A stretch of DNA of 64,000 bases. Origin: Bog-473 sp963821755. GTDB lineage: Bacteria > Actinomycetota > Acidimicrobiia > Acidimicrobiales > RAAP-2. The notes under the pieces were generated by a model. The model was not told where the DNA came from and made no database searches. It saw nothing but the letters and a program-made list of their open reading frames with translations. The stretch is from positions 868,001-932,000 of the forward strand of contig CAWGEX010000002.1 in the NCBI GenBank assembly GCA_963821755.1. The letters are read 5' to 3'. Shown in pieces: positions 26,129 to 33,672 of this stretch; position 1 is the stretch's first letter, and every line of letters starts with the position of its first letter. The position numbers and the translations under genes are program-made.

Positions 26129-27595
26129 TCACGCCGTCCCCGTATGGCTCACCACTCGGAAGGTTCCGTCCTGCATGCGCCGCTGCAGGTACCGGCCGAT
26201 CGTGTGGTGCTCGCTGATCCAGGCGTCAAGCTCCGATGGCGCTGACGGCAGGTCCGAGAGCACCTGGCCGAAGGCCCGACGATGCACCGCGATGGCGTGG
26301 TGACACGGCTCCGACCCTTCGCCCTCACCCTGGGACCCCAGGAGGCAGATATCCCAAGGAGTTCCCGTCAGCCCCGCAATGGTTTCGCCGGCCGATCGGG
26401 CCTGATCGGCGGCCAAGGTGATCTCACCTTCGAAGCCGAGCACATGGGCGTAGCCGCGGTGCTCGGCCAGCTCGACCAGGTCCCGCCACGAGAGCACGCA
26501 CCCCCGGTGGTGGTTCTCCGGCGTGGGCGTGACCGGCCGCTGTTCGACCCGCCAGGCGATGTCGAGCAGCCGCAATTCCTGCTGCCTCTCATCGAAGCGC
26601 TGGGCATCACCGTCGAAATTGAGGCAGACGATGGCGTCGAAGTAGGTGAACGGGCTGGCGAGCTGGCGCGCCGTCTGATTGAGGATGGCATCGGGATCCG
26701 CTTCGGGGATGGCGCCCAGCATCTCTCGGAAATGGGCCTCCATCGGCTCAATGTCCCAACCGATCTCGCCCCAGCCGATCCGATAATTGCGCACCCGGTC
26801 CTCCCAGGTGGGTCGGTACGGCGGGCCACTCGGCCGGGTGAAGCGGTGCACCCACCCCATCGCCGGATGGCAGAGCACGCGGCCCCCGCCCTGGCGAACT
26901 TTCTCGTGCAGGTATCCCTCCTCGCCCCCGAAACCCCGGAAGCGAGAGTTGATGCCCGGCCAGGCCTCGCGCCGGCAGGCGAACTGGCCCAGACCTTGCA
27001 TGGGGATCTCGAACGGCCCAGCGGCGGCGTCGGCGAGGCGCGGGTCGGTGGCCCACTGCCCGTACATCCCATCGCTCCAGATGGGCTCGAAGTGTGTCCC
27101 CACCACGCTGGACAGGTCATCGGACAGCAGTGGCCCTTGGATCATGTCCCGGCTGGTCGGGTTCTCCTCGAAGTACTCCAGGAGGGCCCGGAGGGCCCCG
27201 GGCTTCAGGAGGACGTGCGAATCGAGGCAGCACACCACATCGGCATCGGCTTCTCGAAAGATCAGGTCGCGCGCCGCCGTACTGCGATACCCGCGGAACG
27301 GGACGTACCGCAGGCGGGGCACTCTCTCGTCGAGTCCTTTGAGGTCAGAGGCCGCCGCGCCCTCGGGGTGGTTGTCGAGGATGACGAACGACACCGCGTC
27401 GGCCACTTCGGGGTGGTACATGGCAATGGCCTGGACGGTGAACCACACGCCGTCGAAGTCGTCGAAGGTCGCCATACCGACGCACAGCCGGTGGTGCCCG
27501 ACCGGAGGGGTCGCCTCGTGAATCGGGCGCGTGGACTCTTCTTCTTCCGAGAGCTTGCGCTCAAGATCAGCCAAGAACCGACGGGCCTCGGACAT
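26129..27595 (-). CDS. Two-part glycosyltransferase: GT2-like domain plus GT25-like domain
   Basis: Residues about 35-250 of this 488-residue protein are a GT-A fold family-2-like domain (LCVGMATFDDFDGVWFTVQA, metal motif D125-S-H127 in CCLDSHVLL, and FRGFGGEEGYLHEK as the acceptor loop). Residues about 319-400 resemble the start of family GT25 (IVCLNFDG, HHRGCVLSWRDLVELA, HVLGFEGE), but the usual EDD metal motif reads EGE, so the second site is probably inactive or altered. It is co-directional with and 3 bases after the small gene at 27599, and close to the PqqD/kinase cluster, where it may act on a peptide or polysaccharide. Confidence 0.75.
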   Translation of the reverse strand: MSEARRFLADLERKLSEEEESTRPIHEATPPVGHHRLCVGMATFDDFDGVWFTVQAIAMYHPEVADAVSFVILDNHPEGAAASDLKGLDERVPRLRYVPFRGYRSTAARDLIFREADADVVCCLDSHVLLKPGALRALLEYFEENPTSRDMIQGPLLSDDLSSVVGTHFEPIWSDGMYGQWATDPRLADAAAGPFEIPMQGLGQFACRREAWPGINSRFRGFGGEEGYLHEKVRQGGGRVLCHPAMGWVHRFTRPSGPPYRPTWEDRVRNYRIGWGEIGWDIEPMEAHFREMLGAIPEADPDAILNQTARQLASPFTYFDAIVCLNFDGDAQRFDERQQELRLLDIAWRVEQRPVTPTPENHHRGCVLSWRDLVELAEHRGYAHVLGFEGEITLAADQARSAGETIAGLTGTPWDICLLGSQGEGEGSEPCHHAIAVHRRAFGQVLSDLPSAPSELDAWISEHHTIGRYLQRRMQDGTFRVVSHTGTA

Positions 27596-27598
27596 CGG

Positions 27599-27928
27599 CT
27601 AGAAGAGACCGTTGCCGCTGCGGTAGCACGACACGCCCTCGGCATAGGCCGGGTCGTCCGACGGAATGAACCGGCCGTCACGGCACCAGACGCCGTTGAG
27701 CGGCAGCGGATCCCCGGTGATCTCGCCGTCTCGGGTCAGCTCGATGGTGGGGCGGAGGCGGTCCCACCAGACCCCGTACGGCAGGTGCTGGGCCTGGACG
27801 ACGATCGGTCCCAGATGATCGCGGGCGCTCGCGATCGCCGCGTAGGACGTGAACGGAAATGGCGCATCGCTGGGTTCGGTACCCACCACCGCGACGGCAC
27901 TCGCGGTGTCGTGCATCTCACGTATCAT
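27599..27928 (-). CDS. Hypothetical protein, 109 aa
   Basis: No family recognised. The product is soluble, ends with WCRDGRFIPSDDPAYAEGVS and CYRSGNGLF, and contains SDAPFPFTSYAAIASARDHLG. The ATG at 27926-27928 would leave only 8 bases to the divergent pqqD-like ATG; an internal ATG at 27914-27916 (MHDTASAV) is an alternative that frees space for a promoter. It lies immediately upstream of the glycosyltransferase and is probably in its operon. Confidence 0.6.
   Translation of the reverse strand: MIREMHDTASAVAVVGTEPSDAPFPFTSYAAIASARDHLGPIVVQAQHLPYGVWWDRLRPTIELTRDGEITGDPLPLNGVWCRDGRFIPSDDPAYAEGVSCYRSGNGLF
27923..27928 (+). promoter_or_regulatory. Probable -10 box of the PqqD/kinase cluster, leaderless
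   Basis: TATCAT is followed by 8 bases and the ATG at 27937, without a Shine-Dalgarno. It overlaps the start codon of the divergent small gene. Confidence 0.45.
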
Positions 27929-27936
27929 GCCAGTCG

Positions 27937-28200
27937 ATGACCAGTGTCCAGCGTCCGTCCCGGTGCGAGGGGCTTGAGGTCAACCAGGTGGCCGACGGGC
28001 TCGTCGTGTACCAGGCGGCTCCCGAGCAGGTGCACTACCTGAACAATACGTCTGCCGTCATCTTCGAGTTGTGCGAGGGTCACCGGTCCATTGAAGAGAT
28101 CGCCGAACAGGTGCAGGACGTCTTCTCGCTCCCGGCACCCCCGGTCGACGAGGTCAAAGCGTGCGTGTCGGACCTGGTGGACAAGGCGGTCGTGCGATAG
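27937..28200 (+). CDS. PqqD family protein
   Basis: The 87-residue protein has the PqqD pattern: VADGLVVYQAAPEQVHYLNNTSAVIFELCEGHRSIEEIA followed (in two parts) by a C-terminal helix with a hydrophobic repeat. PqqD-like domains bind precursor peptides in RiPP pathways, and a related set is encoded with HPr-kinase-like proteins in polysaccharide-associated gene clusters. No radical SAM enzyme or leader peptidase is nearby, so a RiPP role is uncertain. It overlaps the kinase-like gene by 40 bases. Confidence 0.82.
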   Translation: MTSVQRPSRCEGLEVNQVADGLVVYQAAPEQVHYLNNTSAVIFELCEGHRSIEEIAEQVQDVFSLPAPPVDEVKACVSDLVDKAVVR

Positions 28201-29066
28201 CCGGCTTCCGCCTGCTCTGGCACCAGGTCGAGCTCAATACCGAGCAGGCCGATCCGGCGGTGGCAGAAGCCTTGCGCTATCTCGTCAACGGCGCCGAACA
28301 TGACCGCCCCGCCTTGGCGGTCATGCACTACTCGGTCACCACGATGCCGGACGGTTCCCATGTCGTTTCCGAGGAAGGAGACGCACTGGATGCGGTTGAC
28401 AGTGCCGACGGCGTGCTCGATCTCATCTATCGCCGGGTCCACCAGCGCGCCTTCGAGTTGGCTTCGCTGAGGGGCTGGGTGCGACTCCATGCCGCCGTCG
28501 TCGACGGGGCCGGGGGGCGGACACTCATCGTCGCCCCGTCGGGCACGGGAAAAACCACCTTGTCGTGCCGGCTGTTGCTCGACGGGGCGGCTGTCGCGGC
28601 CGACGAGAGCGTGATGATCAGGGACGGGATCGCCCTGCCGGTGGCCCGGCGCTTCCACCTCAAGTCGGACATCGAAGCGGCGGTCCCCGACCTCCGCCCC
28701 TATGCGACCGGCCTTCCATCGCTCAACGGCGGATCGGTGAGGGCCTTCGATCCCAGTGAAGCGAATTTCCCCTGGTCCGTAAAAGAAGCCCAGGTGGCAC
28801 ACGTCGTGTTGCTTGAGCGGGGGGTGGAGCGATCCAGCTTGGCGCCCGGCAGCGCCGTTGCCGTGATGCCCGAGATCGTGGCTGAGTCGTTCCCCCATCA
28901 AGAACCTACGGGCGCCCTACTGGCCGAGATTGCCGCTGTGCTGTCACGGGCCCGATGCTGGCGCCTTCGGATGCATTCCGTGAATCGCGCTGCAACATTG
29001 GTAGCATCTCTGCCTGAGAGTCGACCGACGCAGTCGTCACGACCCAAAGGAGCACTGGATTCATGA
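28161..29066 (+). CDS. HPr kinase/phosphorylase-like ATPase
   Basis: The 301-residue protein has the HprK-type nucleotide site: LHAAVVDGAGG, Walker A APSGTGKTT (125-133) and the following ADESVMI strand, as in HprK-related kinases found next to PqqD genes. The HPr-serine-kinase signature further on is not obvious, so the phosphate acceptor is unknown. The GTG at 28161 is the only plausible start and lies inside the pqqD-like gene, so translation is probably coupled. Its stop overlaps the next ATG (ATGA at 29063-29066). Confidence 0.75.
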   Translation: MRVGPGGQGGRAIAGFRLLWHQVELNTEQADPAVAEALRYLVNGAEHDRPALAVMHYSVTTMPDGSHVVSEEGDALDAVDSADGVLDLIYRRVHQRAFELASLRGWVRLHAAVVDGAGGRTLIVAPSGTGKTTLSCRLLLDGAAVAADESVMIRDGIALPVARRFHLKSDIEAAVPDLRPYATGLPSLNGGSVRAFDPSEANFPWSVKEAQVAHVVLLERGVERSSLAPGSAVAVMPEIVAESFPHQEPTGALLAEIAAVLSRARCWRLRMHSVNRAATLVASLPESRPTQSSRPKGALDS

Positions 29067-29536
29067 GTGACCAGCACGAAACCGAGTCGACCGGCGATGA
29101 CCGGCGAGCGTTTTTGAAGAAGATGGCCGCGGTGGGATTCGCGGTGCCGGTGGTCACGACCTTCGGTGTCGGCGGCGTCCAAGCGGCGTACGCCCAGACG
29201 GCCAACGCCTCGGGCACCACGACGACCACGACCGCAGCCACGACCACCGTCGCTCCGACGACGACGACGACAACCACCAGCGACCACCGCGCCACCGACA
29301 ACGACGACGACCACGACGACGACTGCAAATCCCCACGTAGACCCCACCGGCGACCACGACGAACACTCGCCTCATTCCGTAGAGCGCTGGACTTCGCTGC
29401 GAGCCGGCGCACCGCTCACTCGACGGAGCAGTGTCCGGTGGCACCAGTGATTGCCCGAAGCCCGAGCGTCGGTGCGTACGCCGCGCTGAGTCGCTCGAAC
29501 GTGCAGGGGCGATCTTCCATGGGTAGTTCGATATGA
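29063..29536 (+). CDS. Small exported protein with Tat signal and Thr-rich tail (frame uncertain downstream)
   Basis: The N-terminus has a twin-arginine signal: DDRRAFLKKMAAVGFAVPV with a likely cleavage after AYA (residue 44), then a Thr-rich stretch SGTTTTTTAATTTVAPTTT. In the first frame the protein becomes His/Asp-rich and then Arg-rich and ends at 29536, where its TGA overlaps the ATG of the nucleotidyltransferase. In the +1 frame from about 29279 the Thr tract goes on (ATTAPP, TTTTTTTTT, ANPHVDPTGDHDEH) and stops at 29450. One or two base errors in the ACG repeats could therefore hide the true C-terminus. It sits between the kinase and the nucleotidyltransferase and is a candidate substrate of the cluster. 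Confidence 0.6.
   Translation: MSDQHETESTGDDRRAFLKKMAAVGFAVPVVTTFGVGGVQAAYAQTANASGTTTTTTAATTTVAPTTTTTTTSDHRATDNDDDHDDDCKSPRRPHRRPRRTLASFRRALDFAASRRTAHSTEQCPVAPVIARSPSVGAYAALSRSNVQGRSSMGSSI
29200..29330 (+). repeat. Trinucleotide ACG/ACC-rich low-complexity tract
   Basis: Runs of ACG and ACC triplets code for the Thr-rich region of the small Tat-signal protein. Such tracts are prone to slippage, and the reading frame that preserves Thr changes near 29279. Confidence 0.75.
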
Positions 29537-30623
29537 CCGATCTCAGCGTCCTGTCTTCGCGCGCTTCGGTCGACCCCCGGGCGCGCCGCACGACCGCCCG
29601 AGGACCGATGGGACGGCGTTCTCCGCCTGGCTGCGGCCCATGACCTGCTGCCCGCCCTGTGGAGCGCGGGGCGGGAGCGGGGCTGGTGGACTGCCCTCCC
29701 GGCCGATGCGTTGGCCCAGGTGGCCGCTCACTTCGCCCCCGGATCGACCCACCCACGGCTGGTCCTGCAGCAGGCCTACGACGCCAACCGGCTCCGCGTG
29801 GCCGACCTGAGGGACCAGGGCGGGGTGATCCTCGAACATCTGGCCTCGGCCGGCATCGTCGCCGTCCCGCTGAAGGGATTGCACGCCCTGATGGCCGGCT
29901 GGTGGACCGATCCGGCGGATCGGGTCATGCGGGATCTCGACATTCTGGTGTCGAAGGATGACGCGGGACCAGCTTCGATATGTTTGGCCGAGCAGGGATA
30001 CCTGCCATTCGCCACCGGACACACGGCCGCAGCCGACCACGAGCTGCCGGCCGTGGCGCTGCCCGGGCGCGCCGGTTCGGTCGAATTGCACACCGCGCTG
30101 GTGGTGAGTCGATGGAGTGCGGTGCTGCCCGGAGCCGAGGTCCTTGACCGCGGACCGTTGATGTCGTCCACCGATGCCGTGATCCACTCGATCGCTCACG
30201 CCCAACTCCACGATGAGGCCCACCTCCTGGCCCGGATCCCGCTGCGGGCGCTTCACGAGCTGATGATTCTGGCCGCAGGACCTCGAGGTGATGAGATCGA
30301 CTGGGCACGGGTGCGCACGGCGTTCCGTAGGGTCTCGGCCGAAGCCGCGTTGGACGCGCACCTGTCGCCAAGCACGTTCCCTCTTTGGTGCATCGGTCCC
30401 TCCTCCCGTTGGTCGGCTACGGCCTCTGGCGCATGACCGACTCTGCCGTACCTTCGTGAGCCACCCACCTCTGGCGTCGATCTACGAACGAACCGCTTTC
30501 CTTCCCCGTGGCCTCTCGACGGAGCGCATGCACGAGCTCCATGGCCCCGGGAGTCCGTGGATCTCGCGAGTACGCCATGCCGCCGCACGCCCTTCACCGC
30601 ATGGCCAGTTCACGGCGCACTGA
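29533..30623 (+). CDS. Nucleotidyltransferase family protein, frame shifted twice
   Basis: The central frame (about 29580-30364) encodes WDGVLRLAAAHDLLPALW, the VPLKGLHALMAG motif and DPADRVMRDLDILVSKD, the GT/Pol-beta-like nucleotidyltransferase signature with its paired acidic residues. It lacks a start codon; the ATG at 29533 (overlapping the preceding stop) is in the frame before and joins it if one base of the C5 run near 29574-29578 is dropped. At the other end DAHL continues as RQARSLFGASVPPPVG in the next frame if T30365 is dropped, ending at 30623. Both shifts are +1. Such proteins accompany HprK/PqqD genes; the target is unknown. Confidence 0.7.
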
Positions 30624-30719
30624 CACCGGATCGGCCTCGGTCGACCCTCAGCATCGCCATCGTCGACCCTGGCGTCGCACCCGGCGCCGACGCCGGCGGG
30701 ATCAGCGCCCGCCCGTCCC

Positions 30720-30725
30720 TAACAT
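30720..30725 (+). promoter_or_regulatory. Probable -10 box of the DUF3151 gene, leaderless
   Basis: TAACAT is followed by 6 bases and the ATG at 30732. This spacing supports 30732 over the GTG at 30729 as the start. Confidence 0.45.
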
Positions 30726-30731
30726 GGCGTG

Positions 30732-31172
30732 ATGCCCACCGACCACGCCGTCAGTTTCACCAGTGGAAGTCCCGAGACCGTGCTCGAACCCTTGAGCCCC
30801 GGATTGACTCAAGCCCTTGAGGCGGCGCTGGCCCTTCCGGCGGGCGAACGGCGGGCCGCCGTCTCGGCGGTGGCGGCGCAAGACCCGCGCTGCCTGCAGG
30901 CCTGGGCCACCCTGGCTGAGTTGGCCGACACCGACATCGATCGCTACGCCTTCGCTCGGGTGGGCTATCACCGAGGGCTGGACGCCCTTCGGGCCGCCGG
31001 GTGGCGCGGATCGGGCTACGTGCGCTGGCGCCATGAGTCCAATCGCGGCTTTCTGCGCTCCCTGCACGCCCTGGAACAGGCGGCCGAGGCCATCGGCGAA
31101 ATGGACGAGGCCCAGCGTTGCGCCCTTTTTCTGCGCCAACTCGACCCGGAGTGGGGAGCTCGCGCGCTGTAG
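30732..31172 (+). CDS. DUF3151 family protein
   Basis: The 146-residue protein has the signature of this actinobacterial family: CLQAWATLAEL, YAFARVGYHRGLDALRAAGW and ESNRGFLRSLHALEQAA. The function is unknown. The fold is probably all-helical. It is followed by the MarR gene, whose operator overlaps its last codons. Confidence 0.88.
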   Translation: MPTDHAVSFTSGSPETVLEPLSPGLTQALEAALALPAGERRAAVSAVAAQDPRCLQAWATLAELADTDIDRYAFARVGYHRGLDALRAAGWRGSGYVRWRHESNRGFLRSLHALEQAAEAIGEMDEAQRCALFLRQLDPEWGARAL

Positions 31173-31194
31173 TTAGCGACTCTAACTGTATGAT
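31171..31194 (+). promoter_or_regulatory. MarR operator and -10 box
   Basis: AGTTAG-CGACT-CTAACT (31171-31187) is a perfect inverted repeat just upstream of and abutting TATGAT (31189-31194), a near-perfect -10. Seven bases follow to the ATG at 31202. The operator sits between the expected -35 and -10, so MarR binding would block its own promoter and the ABC genes behind it. Confidence 0.65.
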
Positions 31195-31201
31195 GGTCAA
31201 A

Positions 31202-31696
31202 ATGTCTGTGTCTCCCCCCACCGTGACATCCACGCGAACGGCGGCGCGAGCGCGGCGCGACGGACCCACCCCCGGCGCCTACGGCCGGGTGGCCGCATGG
31301 CTGTCGAAGCGAGTCGAAGTGGCGCTGACGCAAGTCGATCTGACCCTGCCCCAATACCGGGTCCTGGGGATTCTGGCCGAGGGTTCCAATGCCGCCTCCG
31401 GGCTGGCGGGCCGCCTGGCCGTGCGGCCTCCTTCGGTCACCGCTCTGATCGACGGTCTGGTGGCCCGGGATCTGGTCGAGCGCAAGCAGGAGGAGGGCGA
31501 TCGGCGGCGCATTGCGCTGTGCCTGACTCCCGCCGGGGTGCGCATCGTGGCCGAAGCGGACCTCATGCTCGACGCCTACATCACCTCGATCGCCGCCACC
31601 CTGCCCGCCGAAGACGAAGTGGCCGCGCTCGGCTCGCTCGAACTGTGGGGACACGCTCTGTCCAATTTCCACCAGCAGCGGGCGAAGTCACAATGA
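31202..31696 (+). CDS. MarR-family transcriptional regulator
   Basis: The 164-residue protein carries the MarR winged helix: LTLPQYRVLGILAEGS, SGLAGRLAVRPPSVTALIDG and the wing RKQEEGDRRRIALCLTPAG. The ATG at 31202 is preferred over in-frame ATGs at 31190 and 31193 because the -10 TATGAT overlaps those and the gene appears leaderless. The stop overlaps the ABC transporter ATG (ATGA at 31693-31696), so regulator and transporter form one operon, probably drug- or metabolite-responsive. Confidence 0.9.
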   Translation: MSVSPPTVTSTRTAARARRDGPTPGAYGRVAAWLSKRVEVALTQVDLTLPQYRVLGILAEGSNAASGLAGRLAVRPPSVTALIDGLVARDLVERKQEEGDRRRIALCLTPAGVRIVAEADLMLDAYITSIAATLPAEDEVAALGSLELWGHALSNFHQQRAKSQ

Positions 31697-33672
31697 GCAC
31701 CACCGAGGACAAGGTCGACGGCGTCATCACCGACGAACCTTCGGTGGCCGCATCCACCGACCGGGACGTGACCCGTCAGCTCCCTGTGGCCGCCTACGTC
31801 CCCATGGGGGTGACCTCCGAATACGAGGCGCCTCGTGCGACGATCAACCCCGATACCTCGAAGTCCTGGTTGAAGCGGGCCTTCCCGATTGTGGCGTCGC
31901 ACAAGGGCCCGTTCCTGATCGCCCTCATCCTCTCCTTCGTGGGATTGCTGCTCCAGGTGGCGGTGCCCCAGGTCCTCAATGACGCGTTGACCAACTCCCT
32001 CGGGAAGGTTCCGACCGTCCCGCTGCACTACTACGTCTACTGGGTGCTGGCGCTCGGAATTGTCGGTGCCATCGCCGGGTACTTCTCACGCACGTACCTG
32101 TTCAGAGTGGCCTATGCCATCGAGTTCGACCTGCGCAATTCCATCTATGAACACCTCACCCGCATGTCGTTCCCGTTCTACGACCGGGTGCAGTCGGGGC
32201 AGCTGATCTCGAGGGCCAATTCGGACATCCGCTCGGTCCAGATGTACCTGACGTTCGCTCCCATGATCCTGGTCCAGTGCTCCATCGCCGTCGTCGCCTT
32301 CTGCGTCATGCTCACCATCAGCGTCCCGCTCGCCCTCGTCGCCATGGTGACCATGCCCTTCATCTACTGGGTCGGTGTGAGGATGCGGAACAACCTCTTC
32401 CCGGTGTCGTGGATCATCCAGTCGCGCCTGGCCGAAGTGGCCACGGTGGTCGACGAGAACGTCAGCGGCGTGCGGGTCGTGAAGTCCTTCGCCGCCGAGG
32501 AGCAGCAGCTTCGGCAGTTGGCCGGCGCGGCGGACAAGGTGCAATGGGGCTACATCAAGGATGCCGATCTCCGGGCCCGATTCACGCCGCTGATCCAGAA
32601 CCTGTCGCAGGTCGGCCTGGTCCTGGTCCTGATCTTCGGCGGCTACATGGTCATTCAGGGATCGCTGGGGGTCGGCGCCATCCTCGAGTTCAACATCTAC
32701 CTCCTCATGATGCAGGCCCCGTTCATGATGCTCGGCATGCTGATCATGATGGGCCAGCGAGCCGCCGCCTCGGCCGAGCGGATCTACGAGATCCTGGACG
32801 AGCAGGCCACCATCGTCGATCGGCCTGATGCGCTCGATCTCACCGACAGCCGCGGCGACGTCCGCTTCGAGGATGTGCGCTTCGCCTACGGCTCGGACAG
32901 CCGCGTTGCCCGCTCAGTCGAAGACGGCGGCAATCCAGACGTGCTGTCCGACTTCAACCTCCACCTGCGCTCCGGCGAGACCGTGGCGCTGGTCGGGCGG
33001 ACCGGCAGCGGGAAGTCCACCATCGCCCGACTGGTGGCTCGCTTCTACGACGTCAGTGACGGCACGGTCATGGTCGATGGGCACGATGTCCGCGACCTCA
33101 CCCTCACCAGCCTGCGGGCCAACATCGGTGTCGTCCTCGACGAGCCGTTCCTCTTCTCGGTCTCCATCCGCGACAACATCGCCTACGGGCGTCCCGACGC
33201 CTCCGATGAGGCGATCATGGCCGCCGCCCGCTCGGCCGGGGCCGACGGGTTCATCCAGCACCTCGCCCAGGGGTACGACACCGTGGTGGGCGAGCGTGGG
33301 TACACGCTCTCAGGTGGCCAGCGTCAGCGCATCGCCATCGCCCGGGCCCTGCTGATCAATCCGCCCATCCTGATCCTCGACGACGCCACCAGCGCCATCG
33401 ACGTCAAGGTGGAACAGCAGATCCACGGGGCACTGCGGGTCCTGATGGAAGGCCGCACCACCCTCATCGTGGCCCACCGGCTCTCCACCATCAGCTTGGC
33501 CGATCGCGTCGTGCTGCTCGACGGCGGCCAGATCGTGGCCGACGGCACCCACGCCGAACTGCTGGCCTCGACGCCCTTGTACTCAGAGGTCCTGGCCCAG
33601 GCGGCCCAGGACGACGGCGCGGCGGACGGCGACATCATCGAAGACATCGACGCCGAGCTCGGAGCCCACTGA
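31693..33672 (+). CDS. ABC exporter half-transporter (degenerate ATP site partner)
   Basis: The 659-residue protein has a cytoplasmic N-terminus of about 60 residues, six membrane helices and an ATPase domain with Walker A GRTGSGKST, signature LSGGQRQR and Walker B ILILDDATS. The catalytic Glu after Walker B is Asp and the Q-loop Gln is replaced (VVLDEPFLF), as in the degenerate half of heterodimeric exporters. A 15-20-residue insert precedes Walker A. Its stop overlaps the ATG of the next gene by one base (TGATG), the expected partner. The substrate is probably a drug, lipid or peptide. Confidence 0.92.
   Translation: MSTTEDKVDGVITDEPSVAASTDRDVTRQLPVAAYVPMGVTSEYEAPRATINPDTSKSWLKRAFPIVASHKGPFLIALILSFVGLLLQVAVPQVLNDALTNSLGKVPTVPLHYYVYWVLALGIVGAIAGYFSRTYLFRVAYAIEFDLRNSIYEHLTRMSFPFYDRVQSGQLISRANSDIRSVQMYLTFAPMILVQCSIAVVAFCVMLTISVPLALVAMVTMPFIYWVGVRMRNNLFPVSWIIQSRLAEVATVVDENVSGVRVVKSFAAEEQQLRQLAGAADKVQWGYIKDADLRARFTPLIQNLSQVGLVLVLIFGGYMVIQGSLGVGAILEFNIYLLMMQAPFMMLGMLIMMGQRAAASAERIYEILDEQATIVDRPDALDLTDSRGDVRFEDVRFAYGSDSRVARSVEDGGNPDVLSDFNLHLRSGETVALVGRTGSGKSTIARLVARFYDVSDGTVMVDGHDVRDLTLTSLRANIGVVLDEPFLFSVSIRDNIAYGRPDASDEAIMAAARSAGADGFIQHLAQGYDTVVGERGYTLSGGQRQRIAIARALLINPPILILDDATSAIDVKVEQQIHGALRVLMEGRTTLIVAHRLSTISLADRVVLLDGGQIVADGTHAELLASTPLYSEVLAQAAQDDGAADGDIIEDIDAELGAH

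Noticed and set aside
26282..27940. A 552-codon plus-strand frame opposite the glycosyltransferase
   Set aside because: Antisense shadow of the GT2/GT25 gene.
27937..30623. Lasso peptide or PQQ biosynthesis cluster
   Set aside because: There is no asparagine-synthetase-like cyclase, transglutaminase-like protease or radical SAM gene; only the PqqD-type domain is shared.
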